A DNA stretch of 64,000 bases from assembly GCA_964291545.2 (NCBI GenBank), contig OZ219860.1:124001-188000 (forward strand), given 5' to 3'. This document shows positions 43,501 through 45,868 of this stretch, one piece after another (the first letter of the stretch is position 1; each line of letters starts with the position of its first letter). Source of the DNA: G963667675 sp964291545 (lineage in GTDB: Bacteria > Chloroflexota > Dehalococcoidia > Lucifugimonadales > UBA3495). Both the position numbers and the translations under genes were made by a program. The notes beneath the pieces were generated by a model. The model was not told the origin of the DNA, did no database searches, and saw only the letters and a program-made list of their open reading frames with translations.

Positions 43501-44155
43501 GTGGGTCCCAATGGTTGCCCCGGGTGAAGCCGGAGTCGTCTTGGATATTGATTTGCACGGTAAGGGGTGACGCGGTGTCCCCTGTACGAGTCAGGGTGAA
43601 GGTCGCCGCGTCACCCTCTGTGAGGCTTGTCGAGCCGCTCGTGATGCTGATGCGAGGTATGGTGGACGGAGGGTCCAGTATGGTGAATTCGGTTTCGCTC
43701 TGGGCATCGAGCTCGTATGAGCCATCGTCACTGGCGACCACCTTGGCCTTCAACGTGTGGTTGCTCTCGGTGGACTCGTCCACACCGTCGACATAGGTGG
43801 GCACACTGAAGTACTCGATCGTGGCGCCATAACGGTGGAAGGTGAATTGACGCGTCCGTAGGCTGGGATTGTTGCCGTTGCCGTCGTCCAGGTTGGGCTC
43901 CCAGATCTCGACCTCCACCGTCACGCTCGCCGCTGACATTATGCCCTGCCTGGTCAGCTTGAAGGAGGCTTCAGCGCCCTCGTAGACATTGGGAAGCCCG
44001 TAGTAGGAGCCTTCGATTTTGAAGGTGGGCGCCTGGGCCTGCGCTTGGGCCGGGGGCGTGGAAGAGAAGAGGACCAATGCTGCCAATCCCAAGGCTGACG
44101 CGGCGTGGAGGAGAAGAATTGCGGCCGCCCTGGGGTGCCTGGTCACAGCTAACAT
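22568..44155 (-). CDS. Giant secreted Calx-beta repeat protein (7195 residues)
   Basis: A probable calcium-binding surface or secreted adhesin. A signal peptide covers residues 1-40 (hydrophobic core LLLHAASALGLAALVLF, then AQAQA). Up to about 3600 there are dozens of diverged Calx-beta units that end in DDD-type acidic turns. Three 111-residue ISETSL-type units (3612-3945) and a cassette of two DUF11-like domains with paired Cys (3945-4175) follow. Then comes an array of sixteen close 113-residue Calx-beta units (about 4386-6200). The tail holds a Trp-rich beta domain, fibronectin III (about 6612-6715), a SwmB-like domain, a charged linker and two copies of a module ending in CDAQGA-x-C. No membrane anchor or sorting motif is seen at the C terminus. 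The gene is one unbroken frame. An AGGAG abuts the ATG at 44155, so GTG 44146 is an alternative start. Confidence 0.92.
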   Translation of the reverse strand: MLAVTRHPRAAAILLLHAASALGLAALVLFSSTPPAQAQAQAPTFKIEGSYYGLPNVYEGAEASFKLTRQGIMSAASVTVEVEIWEPNLDDGNGNNPSLRTRQFTFHRYGATIEYFSVPTYVDGVDESTESNHTLKAKVVASDDGSYELDAQSETEFTILDPPSTIPRISITSGSTSLTEGDAATFTLTRTGDTASPLTVQINIQDDSGFTRGNHWDPPPALPISVEFGANSSTATVSLQTLDDHRDVPNGRITVEVAPPRMRPSVPYLPGHTGLGTSASTAVTDNDTAQELELNFGKDGTNGASVYEGNFDKLAIVVKRRQQDADTGNPATFTVRVETDRSGDDWRLDDWTEDTGTGRLYKDYPLEISGSDLQVKEEFTVTFNGESESNWDYWASIKPIEDHTGDELDSSEEAQYWTVKPGFRETTIDATDGGASNGTISIDSDATTVTEGESVVFTLYRIEGPMSKPVTVRVWTWEANRQEGFGVNPSTEYHNVTIEAWRGHAEFTVYPYVDGVAETGADQLIADILSISQVDGAIRYTEGLPNMIDVEINDPPSNSTLVTVAANPDSVVEGGSTTVTFTRTGGDATQPLTVNILIDDPDDRLRGNHWDPAPAIPTQVTFPANSTTQTLTLTFPDDQRDLEPAGLVKVYVLPGTGYYLGQAGNGGTYTTLSVADNDTAQELTFKWGRISADSAHWEQGESYLACDQNGDNCTPGPAEGTFYYDDDRSFLVRHELKEPHPAHFLVSRRAQDTGKTATFVVRVEHNRGWESPRHSSWPTDPETGNRYREFPLTLTGNQRQVVGRIEVLDNGLLDHNLWQYSAEIKRIEDTAEETTLSPDIEAQYWTVNGDRKRTIWPDLTLGIHIKLESVAPKELPEGQDVTITLERNWGNPLESHTVQVRTWEPNQRMADGTNPTDRVHDVVFPAIPMTDLYVEYVTQTETLTVATFDDSVYEPRDTFMAGLLVPSSLSDRILLLSTKTVRILDDDRPTITLSVDDTSITEGDTATFTLTRGNNTANELIVGLSVDDPGGFLEGNVASEAVEVPSSVVFAPGEVTKEVTITPPDDWRDILDNAITFAVAAEPHYDIVGSTSLTVQVADNDVAPQVSIAFNHAEVDEGDDLVLEIRRIGEDKNPLEIPIIAGPVGDEQYHVFGMDAGMSLLTFRYHQPDDSYKGPDHHYTATLQPGRPEFWTPASTATVMGAILDNDPYVVSVEAFRSSIDEGNILHYRVSHNGHIGEPLQVKVNHSENGNAVYDSTLGNQTLTIPAGSGNITPGYITHRNDGYDGDAEFTVELLADDAYEINSSYPSATIIVRNTDPLPVLGFRDTSTTVSEGDGTIYVWVDMLTALPSLMTTTVEYSVNDHFTGDGLSVTQTTGTLTFAPGETSAAIPVEILQNSIAGYKERFHVVLSDPVNAALQDGVANLIHDGVIEDDESVVTLEAQAEAVDEGSDVILTLTRDGDTTDELTVWLQVDKTAPHAENRQDTVVFPAGDANVEHTITTTDDDARNGSHTVTATLLDPPTIGEPRTYWRDRPSSVTVTVRDTNLETVVLLASTLRVAEGESITLELARSGRSPLTVTLEVTETGDYTTGTLPETVTFALQQADATVTIPTQDDNTVEDIGKLTVTLVDGTNYRAGWPNSHTFTIYDNDAAKPSVSVTKDQNWVNEGEPVSFTVTRSTPTDNALQARLELNRVRYRVTQADLDDPTRGITTPENHIHFDTEEITVDFPAGTRTVTVTRQTDDDSLNYGNSTYHATVLNDADDDYVALYNASAKIWVQDDDVPTVTGSSTTSEFFDGFDVLVLPFSRTGDVSGRLFVNAEITHIKHSPAPLQDETTTRSEVRGWRFDPGDSNGISIGSFGYAKALGRGGTLELQAHYCPDNPAACGYYPQYRVGTPSSINFRYYSRFMGVRITRDKASVSEGDAATFTLHRHGGKPDSITRPLQVNVLVTQKGEYISGAAPQTVTFAANQATVTLSVPTTDDGVDEPNGRITVELQYTGVGPEACPPQDDRYCYRVKEYPGSSWYVLSATTAVTDDDYVPPDVSVSDASAGETDGTIEFTVSLDRANIEQAASVDWATEEDGSTTAATGGADFTAASGTLNFAIGETEKTVTVSLLDDQLDEADETFNVVLSNPSELTLADDTGTGTILDDDVDYGIAFSHSTFHTEEGDAVLVQLQRLVLQELVGGVCYITIQGECFSVATEGHTANGAMTVNLDITQTGDFLASTPPTTVTFAQGVALVELALPTVDDSTVEADGSLTVNIPQGAGYSPVYIGPPDSHNQGAPYRTLYLYDNDLAFSIADAQAGESTGQVDFSVSLNAPALQQVTVEVATADGDATSHANVTATSLGQDFEAKTETLTFAAGEQTKTFSVVTLDDTIHERNETFTAQLSKPRQVLNRYAALRWPALTSLADDGAVGTIVDDEQALVASVSRAYSIVNEEQVRPVRFTVQLSHPNTTASERNPAVGWRTVPGTAALGADYHGANGKLTFMPGQNTGFIDVDVVDDNLFEAALETFSVELAANDTRLATISPTEGSFEVSIRDNETLTASISADADKVAEGNDTTFTVTLTGGVPADDVNIPFETSGTATVSDDYAAPKGAITFPPGDASGKAGVLEISAGQSKGTITFPILADGINDDDETLKVEIFSVATDQRPGSVSATDNVATTRILDQDALTVSIEDDPSVTEGAVATFTITLSTVSDRIVSAGWSTKQAGDALDVGETALPDKDYTAASGTVAIPAGDRSATFTVTTTQDTLVENAETFVVVLEEATIGNSSPPEMVPLGVTRAEGTIVDDDTAPTGLTISSISHNQVDEDAGATNITVTVSLDGTTQFTVDTPVTVETIDRPGVQNNATLGVDYTATTANVTIPAGESSVTATITITPVDDTLSEDDEIARLSAKSTVFAGSTGKGVKIVDNDVEPGEVTLTVAPDTVAETASSLQLTVTGTLAGVSSRVIDTVVSLELADDTATAGDDYQAATATLTIPAGEMSATEAMTLEVLDDDVAEGDETLEVTGTVPGTITVTPADVVIEDDDQEPTSISLLATTGPISEGGSAVTIPVRATLLGGGTRSVDTEVALSVLDVSATVTDDYTASWDSSTLTIPAGEYSATANLTLTPVEDTVYEGDEQIAIRGLNSAPGLPVNGVRLTILDNDPKPTTVRLSMTSDTVSEGSNVHFLGITATLEGASTLASDVNLTVSHMGDTQRSHSYIANLLTPLRIEAGQSTGTATLYLSGTDDDVEDEDETVTIDGTSDHPDLTVVSTRLIVANDDTSAVRVPITSLTVREGQRKHYTVALATEPTANVVVTVDVPANAGFTVNPGSVTFTPQSWGRKYIFVEGTHDDDGDDEPPAHVTHSISSADMHYRDLSVPGVEVTIRDDDDPFVEVSFGDATYDVDEGGTVDVTLTLSVDPERPVTVPVTATNQDGASADDYSGVPTNVTFASGETEKTVMFTATQDTENDDGESVKLGFGNLPDRVSAGTTSEATVSITDDDVPEVKVNFGAAAYPVAEGGTVDLAVTLDADPERTVVIPIKVTEQDGASADDYSNVPLEVTIDSGETEKSFAFAATQDDIDDDGESVKLTFDGPLPDGVSEGSAAETTVVIADDDTAGVTISETSLGIEEGDSDTYTVVLDTEPAGDVTVAIGGVTGTDVSLNKTTITFTTSNWDTAQEVEVTAAHDDDAIDEEVVNITHGVSSSVDAKYDGLSAGGVVVTVTDDDTAAVTISETSLEIKEGDFDTYTVVLDTEPAGNVAVTIGGVTNTDLTLDKTALTFTSGNWDTAQTVMVTAGQDDDAVDEDVITITHTVSSTADTHYDGLAAGSVPVTVTDDDTAGLTISETSLEIDEGDSETYTVVLDTEPAGSVTVAIGGIADAELSLDKTTLTFTTGNWDAAQTVIVTADQDDDAVDEEVVNITHVVSSTADSQYDGLAAADVSVTVTDDEVPAPDFTLTMDPPTHGDTDGDGKVNLADTLSYTAVATNTGNVPLANVNVKDALVNPSGADCAELPIGATCTSAVTYTIVQADVDAGSVANTATAVADEVAEKTVARETAVDQVEDLELEKTTTAAGFGGINESIPYSYKVTNTGTVALSGTLEIDDDKIDSGNITCPAVSGAGLAPGGFLTCTGSYTTTQDDVDAGKVTNEATATLGGVTSGSDSVTVNWQAPQGNQPNLTVSSGEDDEDAGSFTFTVTLNPSSLQTVTVDYATGGGTATSGSDYTPASGTLTFSPGDTTKNVTVTIVDDDVDESDETFNLTLSDAANAGIPIPTGTFTIRDEDTAGVTVSDTSLDIDEGDSDTYTVVLDSQPTHNVTITVNDPSNTDVTADPADLTFTPSNWASAQTVTVSASQDNGHDDEDGSVTHTAASTDAKYNGISVDDVLVNVTDDDDVPVTVSFGSATYNVAEGDTVAVKVVLSADPERTVEVPITVTTLDGAESADFSGVPQNVVFNSGDTEKTFDFEAIDDTLDDDGERVRLTFGTLPARVSSASPSQAVVSITDDDVPSVTVSFEQPSYAVAEGRSISVKVILSAQPERAVDVPVSATYLGGVGSLDFLGAPTTLNFGANDTEKTINFSATDDSLDDDGEKVRLGFGNLPAQVNPGSISQATVSIDDNDHPAVTVSFGSASYTVAESDDPSTTNTVENEVSVTIKLSADPERAVTIPVTAIGQDGADASDYSVPNSIVFDASDTEKKITFRASPDAVDDDGESVRLGFGSSLPARITMGNPAETTVSITDDDVPSVTASFEQPSYTVAEGSSVAVKVTLSADPERTVTVPLLKVNQGGASSSDYSGVPQNAVFNSGDTEKTFDFEAASDNVDDDGESVRVSFGNLPDQVSSGTYSGTTVSITDDDVPSVTVSFEEPSYTVAEGNSVTVKVVLSADPERTLTVPITATGQGGATASDYSVPSSVVFNDGDTEKEITFSATQDTVDDDGESVKLGFGSSLPAGVTEGSRDETTVSITDDDVPSVTVSFEQPSYTVAEGNSVIVKVILSTDPERTVTIPLLKVNQGGASSADYSVVPQNVVFNSGDTEKTFNFAATDDSVDDDGESVKFGFGSSLPSRVLAGTPAETTVSITDDDVPAVTVSFEQSTYTVAEGSSETVKVKLSADPERTIEVPISVTNMDGASSSDYSIAPQTVVFNSGDTEKTFAFSATEDTEDDDGERVRLNFGNLPPRVSSTGPSQTVVSITDNDVPSVTVSFEQPSYTVGEGNSVTVKVVLSADPERTVTIPLTKSNQGGATASDYSVPGSVVFNSGDTEKTVSFSATQDAVDDDGESVKLGFGGSLPAHVTAGTPSETTVSITDDDVPSVTVSFEEPSYTVAEGNTVAVKAILSADPERTVTIPLTKSNQGGATASDYSVPTSVAFNSGDTEKTVSFSATQDAVDDDDESVKLGFGNSLPTGVTEGSTDETTISITDDDAPSVTVSFEESSYAVAEGDNVTVKVTLSADPERTVTIPITATGQGGVIAADYSVPTSVVFNSGDTEKTVSFSATQDAVDDDGESVKLGFGASLPAGVSEGSTDETTVSITDDDVPSVTVSFEETSYTVAEGNSVAVKVVISADPERTVTIPLTKSNQGGASASDYSVPTSVVFNSGDTEKTVSFSATQDTVDDDGESVKLGFQNLPTRVSAGTTDETTVTITDDDVPSVTVSFEEASYAVAEGNTVAVKVTLSADPERTVTIPLTKTNQGGASASDYSVPSSVVFNSGHTEKTVNFSAAQDTVDDDGESVKLGLGSPLPAGVTKGSTDETTVSITDDDVPSVTVSFEQPSYTVAEGNSVAVKVILSADPERTVTIPLTKTNQGGASASDYGVPSNVVFNSGDTEKTVSFSATQDTVDDDGESVKLGFGASLPTGVTEGSTDETTVTITDDDVPSVTASFEETSYTVAEGNSVAVKVTLSADPERTVTIPLTKTNQGGASASDYSVPSSVVFNSGDTEKTANFSATQDTVNDDGESVKLGFGNSLPSGVTVGSTDETTVSITDDDVPSVTVSFEETSYTVAEGNSVAVKVVLSADPERTVTIPLTKTGQGGASASDYSVPSSVVFNSGDTEKTVSFSATQDTVDDDGESVKLGLGSPLPAGVTKGSTDETVVSITDDDVPSVTVSFEQDAYDAVEGESVTVTVTLSADPERTVTIPITATNQGGATASDYSVPSSVVFNSGDTEKTFDFEATDDEEEDDDESVKFTFGGLPTAVSEGTTNQTVVSIIDTDGGREGVNKEIFGDGVTEATISFEQSSYTTREGSTTTVKVMLSAEPQASFSIPLTATSGTGLTSGDYSGVPANLDFTSGDVETSFIVTAVQDQEDENNETLTLGFGTLLAGLSSGDNSQAVVTIVDSVHVSFGSSSYQAYEGGVGAQVVVKLDSPAPFVIVVPITAAGMNGATSADWTGVPSNVTFATGDTQKSFIVMAYDDLVEDDGESVELRFGNLPAGVAAGAPSVATVELMNMEVPTCGTAVWCATVEFADAGSKDWKRTGLGLGYHTTQEPYLRYSSLSDNRFTFRGKEYQVWSMFTTPGMHPDVVPGSPGRIPEYSTFSIHILEVVGSDLKHRVDRDHQRDWTLYVDGIALPFTDAAGGNGSGTKFIWHHPELQNLFANWTDGDTYEIMIAEDPVDDRPEPPETIPTAPKYLRVIPGDGSLVTIWMSPHKDGNSAITHYRLQWKLATESWGNPNAVEEVTVQPPGGKLAEVYYMISGLSNYTRYTLRVIAVNGAGDSEPSAEHFGMPQRDSLDIVDTVVNGNQLTITYERTLDGSSVPSRESFRVLVNGAPRNVTGASISGRSVILTLEEPAKRAIRATDEVEFLYLTPPSGAPAIKDTAGNYASSCEFGEPPSEARNETDRGLLESVSAEFTMVPASHRGPGSEVVFRIVFSEPVRVDIGRNYAHLLDVEGGKVTSAWWLDGDTTIWEIVLEPDDDNDIKVSLPADRPCDAQGAPCASGARRLATALEHTITGDDGPRETRSVKPNDTGDTGKEGKDKENTDEDDPGRTGKGTKSEEPPVNTPAVGTPAVSGEPRVGEKLTADTSGIVDADGMDQVTFSYQWIAGGSNIDGATGSSYDLTEDEEGLTIQVQVGFSDDAGNEESLTSEATGPVLAAPAPLTVSLENAPASHNGTDVFTFGIRFSEEFKLSFKTLRDHVFTVDGGTVKKAQRQEKGSNIGWTITVKPDSDAAATVALPATTDCDAQGAICADDGRKLIDGLEFTVSGPGS
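25560..31000 (-). repeat. Tandem array of about sixteen 339-bp coding repeats
   Basis: Measured from the motif GAYGGCACGTCGTC and its variants, successive units begin near 25881, 26220, 26559, 26898, 27237, 27573, 27912, 28251, 28590, 28929 and 29271. The period is 339 bp, with single 336 and 342 steps. The units are close at the DNA level, most so between 25.9 and 28.6 kb, and decay towards 31 kb. Each codes one Calx-beta unit of 112-114 residues (one unit has an insertion). Confidence 0.9.
32330..33320 (-). repeat. Three tandem 333-bp coding repeats (ISETSL type)
   Basis: Anchored on the GATATCGTCA motif at about 32647, 32980 and 33313, exactly 333 bp apart. Each encodes a 111-residue unit with ISETSL-x-I-x-EGD, TVVLDTEPAG and a W-D-x-AQ strand. 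A fourth diverged copy lies near 31000-31330. Confidence 0.8.
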
Positions 44156-44234
44156 CTCCTACACAAGCAGGCGGCTGTCAGAGCCCACTCACTGTCGGCG
44201 ATTGACGTGTTCATTTTGTGACGCGCGCCCGCGT

Positions 44235-44735
44235 TTAACTGTGTCCATGCGGGGATGGCGGCTGCCCCACCGCTGCGTAGTTCGCCACGACTCTTGCGGT
44301 CACTGACGCGAAGGCAGCCATATCCTCTTTGCCGACGCCCTCACAGAGCCTGGAGTCGAACGCTTGGACGCGGACGTCTAGGTCTTGGGTCAGCTTCAAT
44401 CCCTCTTCGGTTAGGGTGAGGATTACCACCCTCCTGTCGCTGAGCAGACGCCGCCTCCGGATCAGTCCCATGTCCACCAGCTTGGTGACCGAGCGGCTTA
44501 TTCCCGACAGTGCAATCGGCAGCATCTGGGCAAGTTGCGTGGTAGTCCATTCTTGAGAGCCCAGGAATAGCCTCAGCAGGGCAAAATCGATATGGGTCAG
44601 GCCGTGCGCAGAGACTATCTGTCCCATTCCGCGGGCTACGGCGTTGACAAGGCCGGCTACGCATGCACCGAGGTCGTAGGGAGGGACCCAACCTAGCGTT
44701 TCGGGTGACGCCTTGGGTGAGGGATCAGAATTCAT
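44235..44735 (-). CDS. MarR family transcriptional regulator
   Basis: 166 residues with a winged helix of MarR type. Seen are GLTHIDFALLRLFLGSQEW, TTTQLAQMLPIALSGISRSVTKLVDMGLIRRRR with the recognition helix, and the wing SDRRVVILTLTEEG. It probably acts as a dimer on a palindrome. It is read in the same direction as the giant Calx-beta gene, 79 bases upstream, so it may control that gene and itself. An inverted repeat overlaps its own start region (44735-44772). The ligand is unknown. Confidence 0.88.
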   Translation of the reverse strand: MNSDPSPKASPETLGWVPPYDLGACVAGLVNAVARGMGQIVSAHGLTHIDFALLRLFLGSQEWTTTQLAQMLPIALSGISRSVTKLVDMGLIRRRRLLSDRRVVILTLTEEGLKLTQDLDVRVQAFDSRLCEGVGKEDMAAFASVTARVVANYAAVGQPPSPHGHS

Positions 44736-44772
44736 TCCAGTTTTTTACCGAGCGAAACAATTCCAACTGGAA
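44735..44772. promoter_or_regulatory. Candidate MarR operator
   Basis: TTCCAGTT (44735-44742) and AACTGGAA (44765-44772) form an inverted repeat. The right arm is itself a small palindrome, TTCCAACTGGAA. It lies across the start of the marR gene, as expected for autoregulation. Confidence 0.45.
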
Positions 44773-44790
44773 ACAAATGTAACGACCCGG

Positions 44791-44810
44791 TGTAAGGATG
44801 CCGTAAGGAT
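44791..44810. promoter_or_regulatory. Direct repeat GTAAGGAT with 11-bp period
   Basis: GTAAGGAT occurs at 44792 and 44803. An 11-bp direct repeat is the usual spacing of OmpR/PhoB-type binding sites. It lies in the upstream region of the marR-giant gene unit and could be a target of the fused sensor-regulators nearby. Confidence 0.3.
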
Positions 44811-45004
44811 TTCCGGGGAACTGTGTAACAGTCCGGTGAGAATCGGCGTTCCGTACCCGCAGAGAGGCGCAGTGAAGACCCTTTATGGAGTGGGGAGGGT
44901 CTAAATCAGGGTCCGGGAGCCGGCCGGATTTTGGTGTAAGGGAGCTAAGAGAACCGGAAGGGGACTGGAAGGTTGGGGGCTCTGACGGTGTCCCGGTGCG
45001 GGCC

Positions 45005-45850
45005 TTACTGACTGGCCTGAATCAACGCGATTCCCAGCGCCCCGGGGCCGGCATACACACCCAGGGCCGGGCCAAAACGGGCGATACTGGGCCGGGAACC
45101 CTGCGGAAGCAGGTCCTGCAGGTCTTCTGCAACCTCCGAGGCGACTGCCGGAGTGGTGCTGTGCATCACGGCGAGGGACTCGATTGGTGCGAACCCCCGC
45201 ACATTGTCCTTCATCAGGGCCAGGGCCCTGGGAAAGGTCCGGGCCCTGCCCAGCGGATGCACTTCACCGTCTCGAACCATGATAATTGGCTTTACGTTCA
45301 GGACTGAGCCTACCAGCGCTTGGGCCTTGCCGATTCGTCCACCTTTTCGGAGGTATTCCAGTGTCTCGAACGCGCACAGACATTCTGTTCTACGGACAGC
45401 CCCCTGGGCCGCAGCAACGACCTCCGGCTGGCTGGCTCCCTGCATCGCCAACCTTGCGGCCGCCATTACGATCAGACCCAGGCCCATGGATGCCTGGCCC
45501 GAGTCGACCACCTCGATTGGGCAATCTGCCGACGTTGTCGACGCTCCCTGGCTTGCCGAGTTGCAGGTGCCGCTGATCTTGGACGAGACGTGGATGGACA
45601 CGATCCCGTCGGCATCCCGGCTCAATTCATCGTAGGCCTGTCTGAAGCGGCCCGGCGACGCCTGCGACGTAGTGGGCAGTTCAGGGGCGATGGACAGCTT
45701 ACTATAGAAATCGTCCGGCGTGATGGTGACGTTGTCCTCGAAGGAACGCGTCCCAAAGTGGACGTTCTGAGGAATGATGGTAATGCCCAAGTCCCTGGCA
45801 GTATCGCCGTCGATGTCGGAGGTGCTGTCGGTCACAATTCTGACAGTCAT
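45005..45850 (-). CDS. DegV family protein (fatty-acid binding, FakB-like)
   Basis: 281 residues. DegV/FakB proteins bind a fatty acid and present it to the kinase FakA. The N terminus IVTDSTSDIDGDTARDLGI is the family signature, followed by LPTTSQASPGRF with the Ser/Thr pocket, SSKISGTCNSA and VVDSGQASMGLGL. The C-terminal half has YLRKGGRIGKAQALVGSVLNVKPII. It begins 18 bases after the degenerate sensor-regulator gene, so they probably form an operon. No FakA-like kinase is in the window. Confidence 0.9.
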   Translation of the reverse strand: MTVRIVTDSTSDIDGDTARDLGITIIPQNVHFGTRSFEDNVTITPDDFYSKLSIAPELPTTSQASPGRFRQAYDELSRDADGIVSIHVSSKISGTCNSASQGASTTSADCPIEVVDSGQASMGLGLIVMAAARLAMQGASQPEVVAAAQGAVRRTECLCAFETLEYLRKGGRIGKAQALVGSVLNVKPIIMVRDGEVHPLGRARTFPRALALMKDNVRGFAPIESLAVMHSTTPAVASEVAEDLQDLLPQGSRPSIARFGPALGVYAGPGALGIALIQASQ

Positions 45851-45868
45851 GACGACCTGTCGAAGTCC

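Noticed and set aside
44820..44900. GTCCGGTGAGAATCGG followed by CCGTACCCGCAG, reminiscent of part of a cobalamin riboswitch
   Set aside because: No B12 box or GCCACTG core is present, and no plus-strand gene follows. The true riboswitch at 61.8 kb shows what a complete one looks like here.
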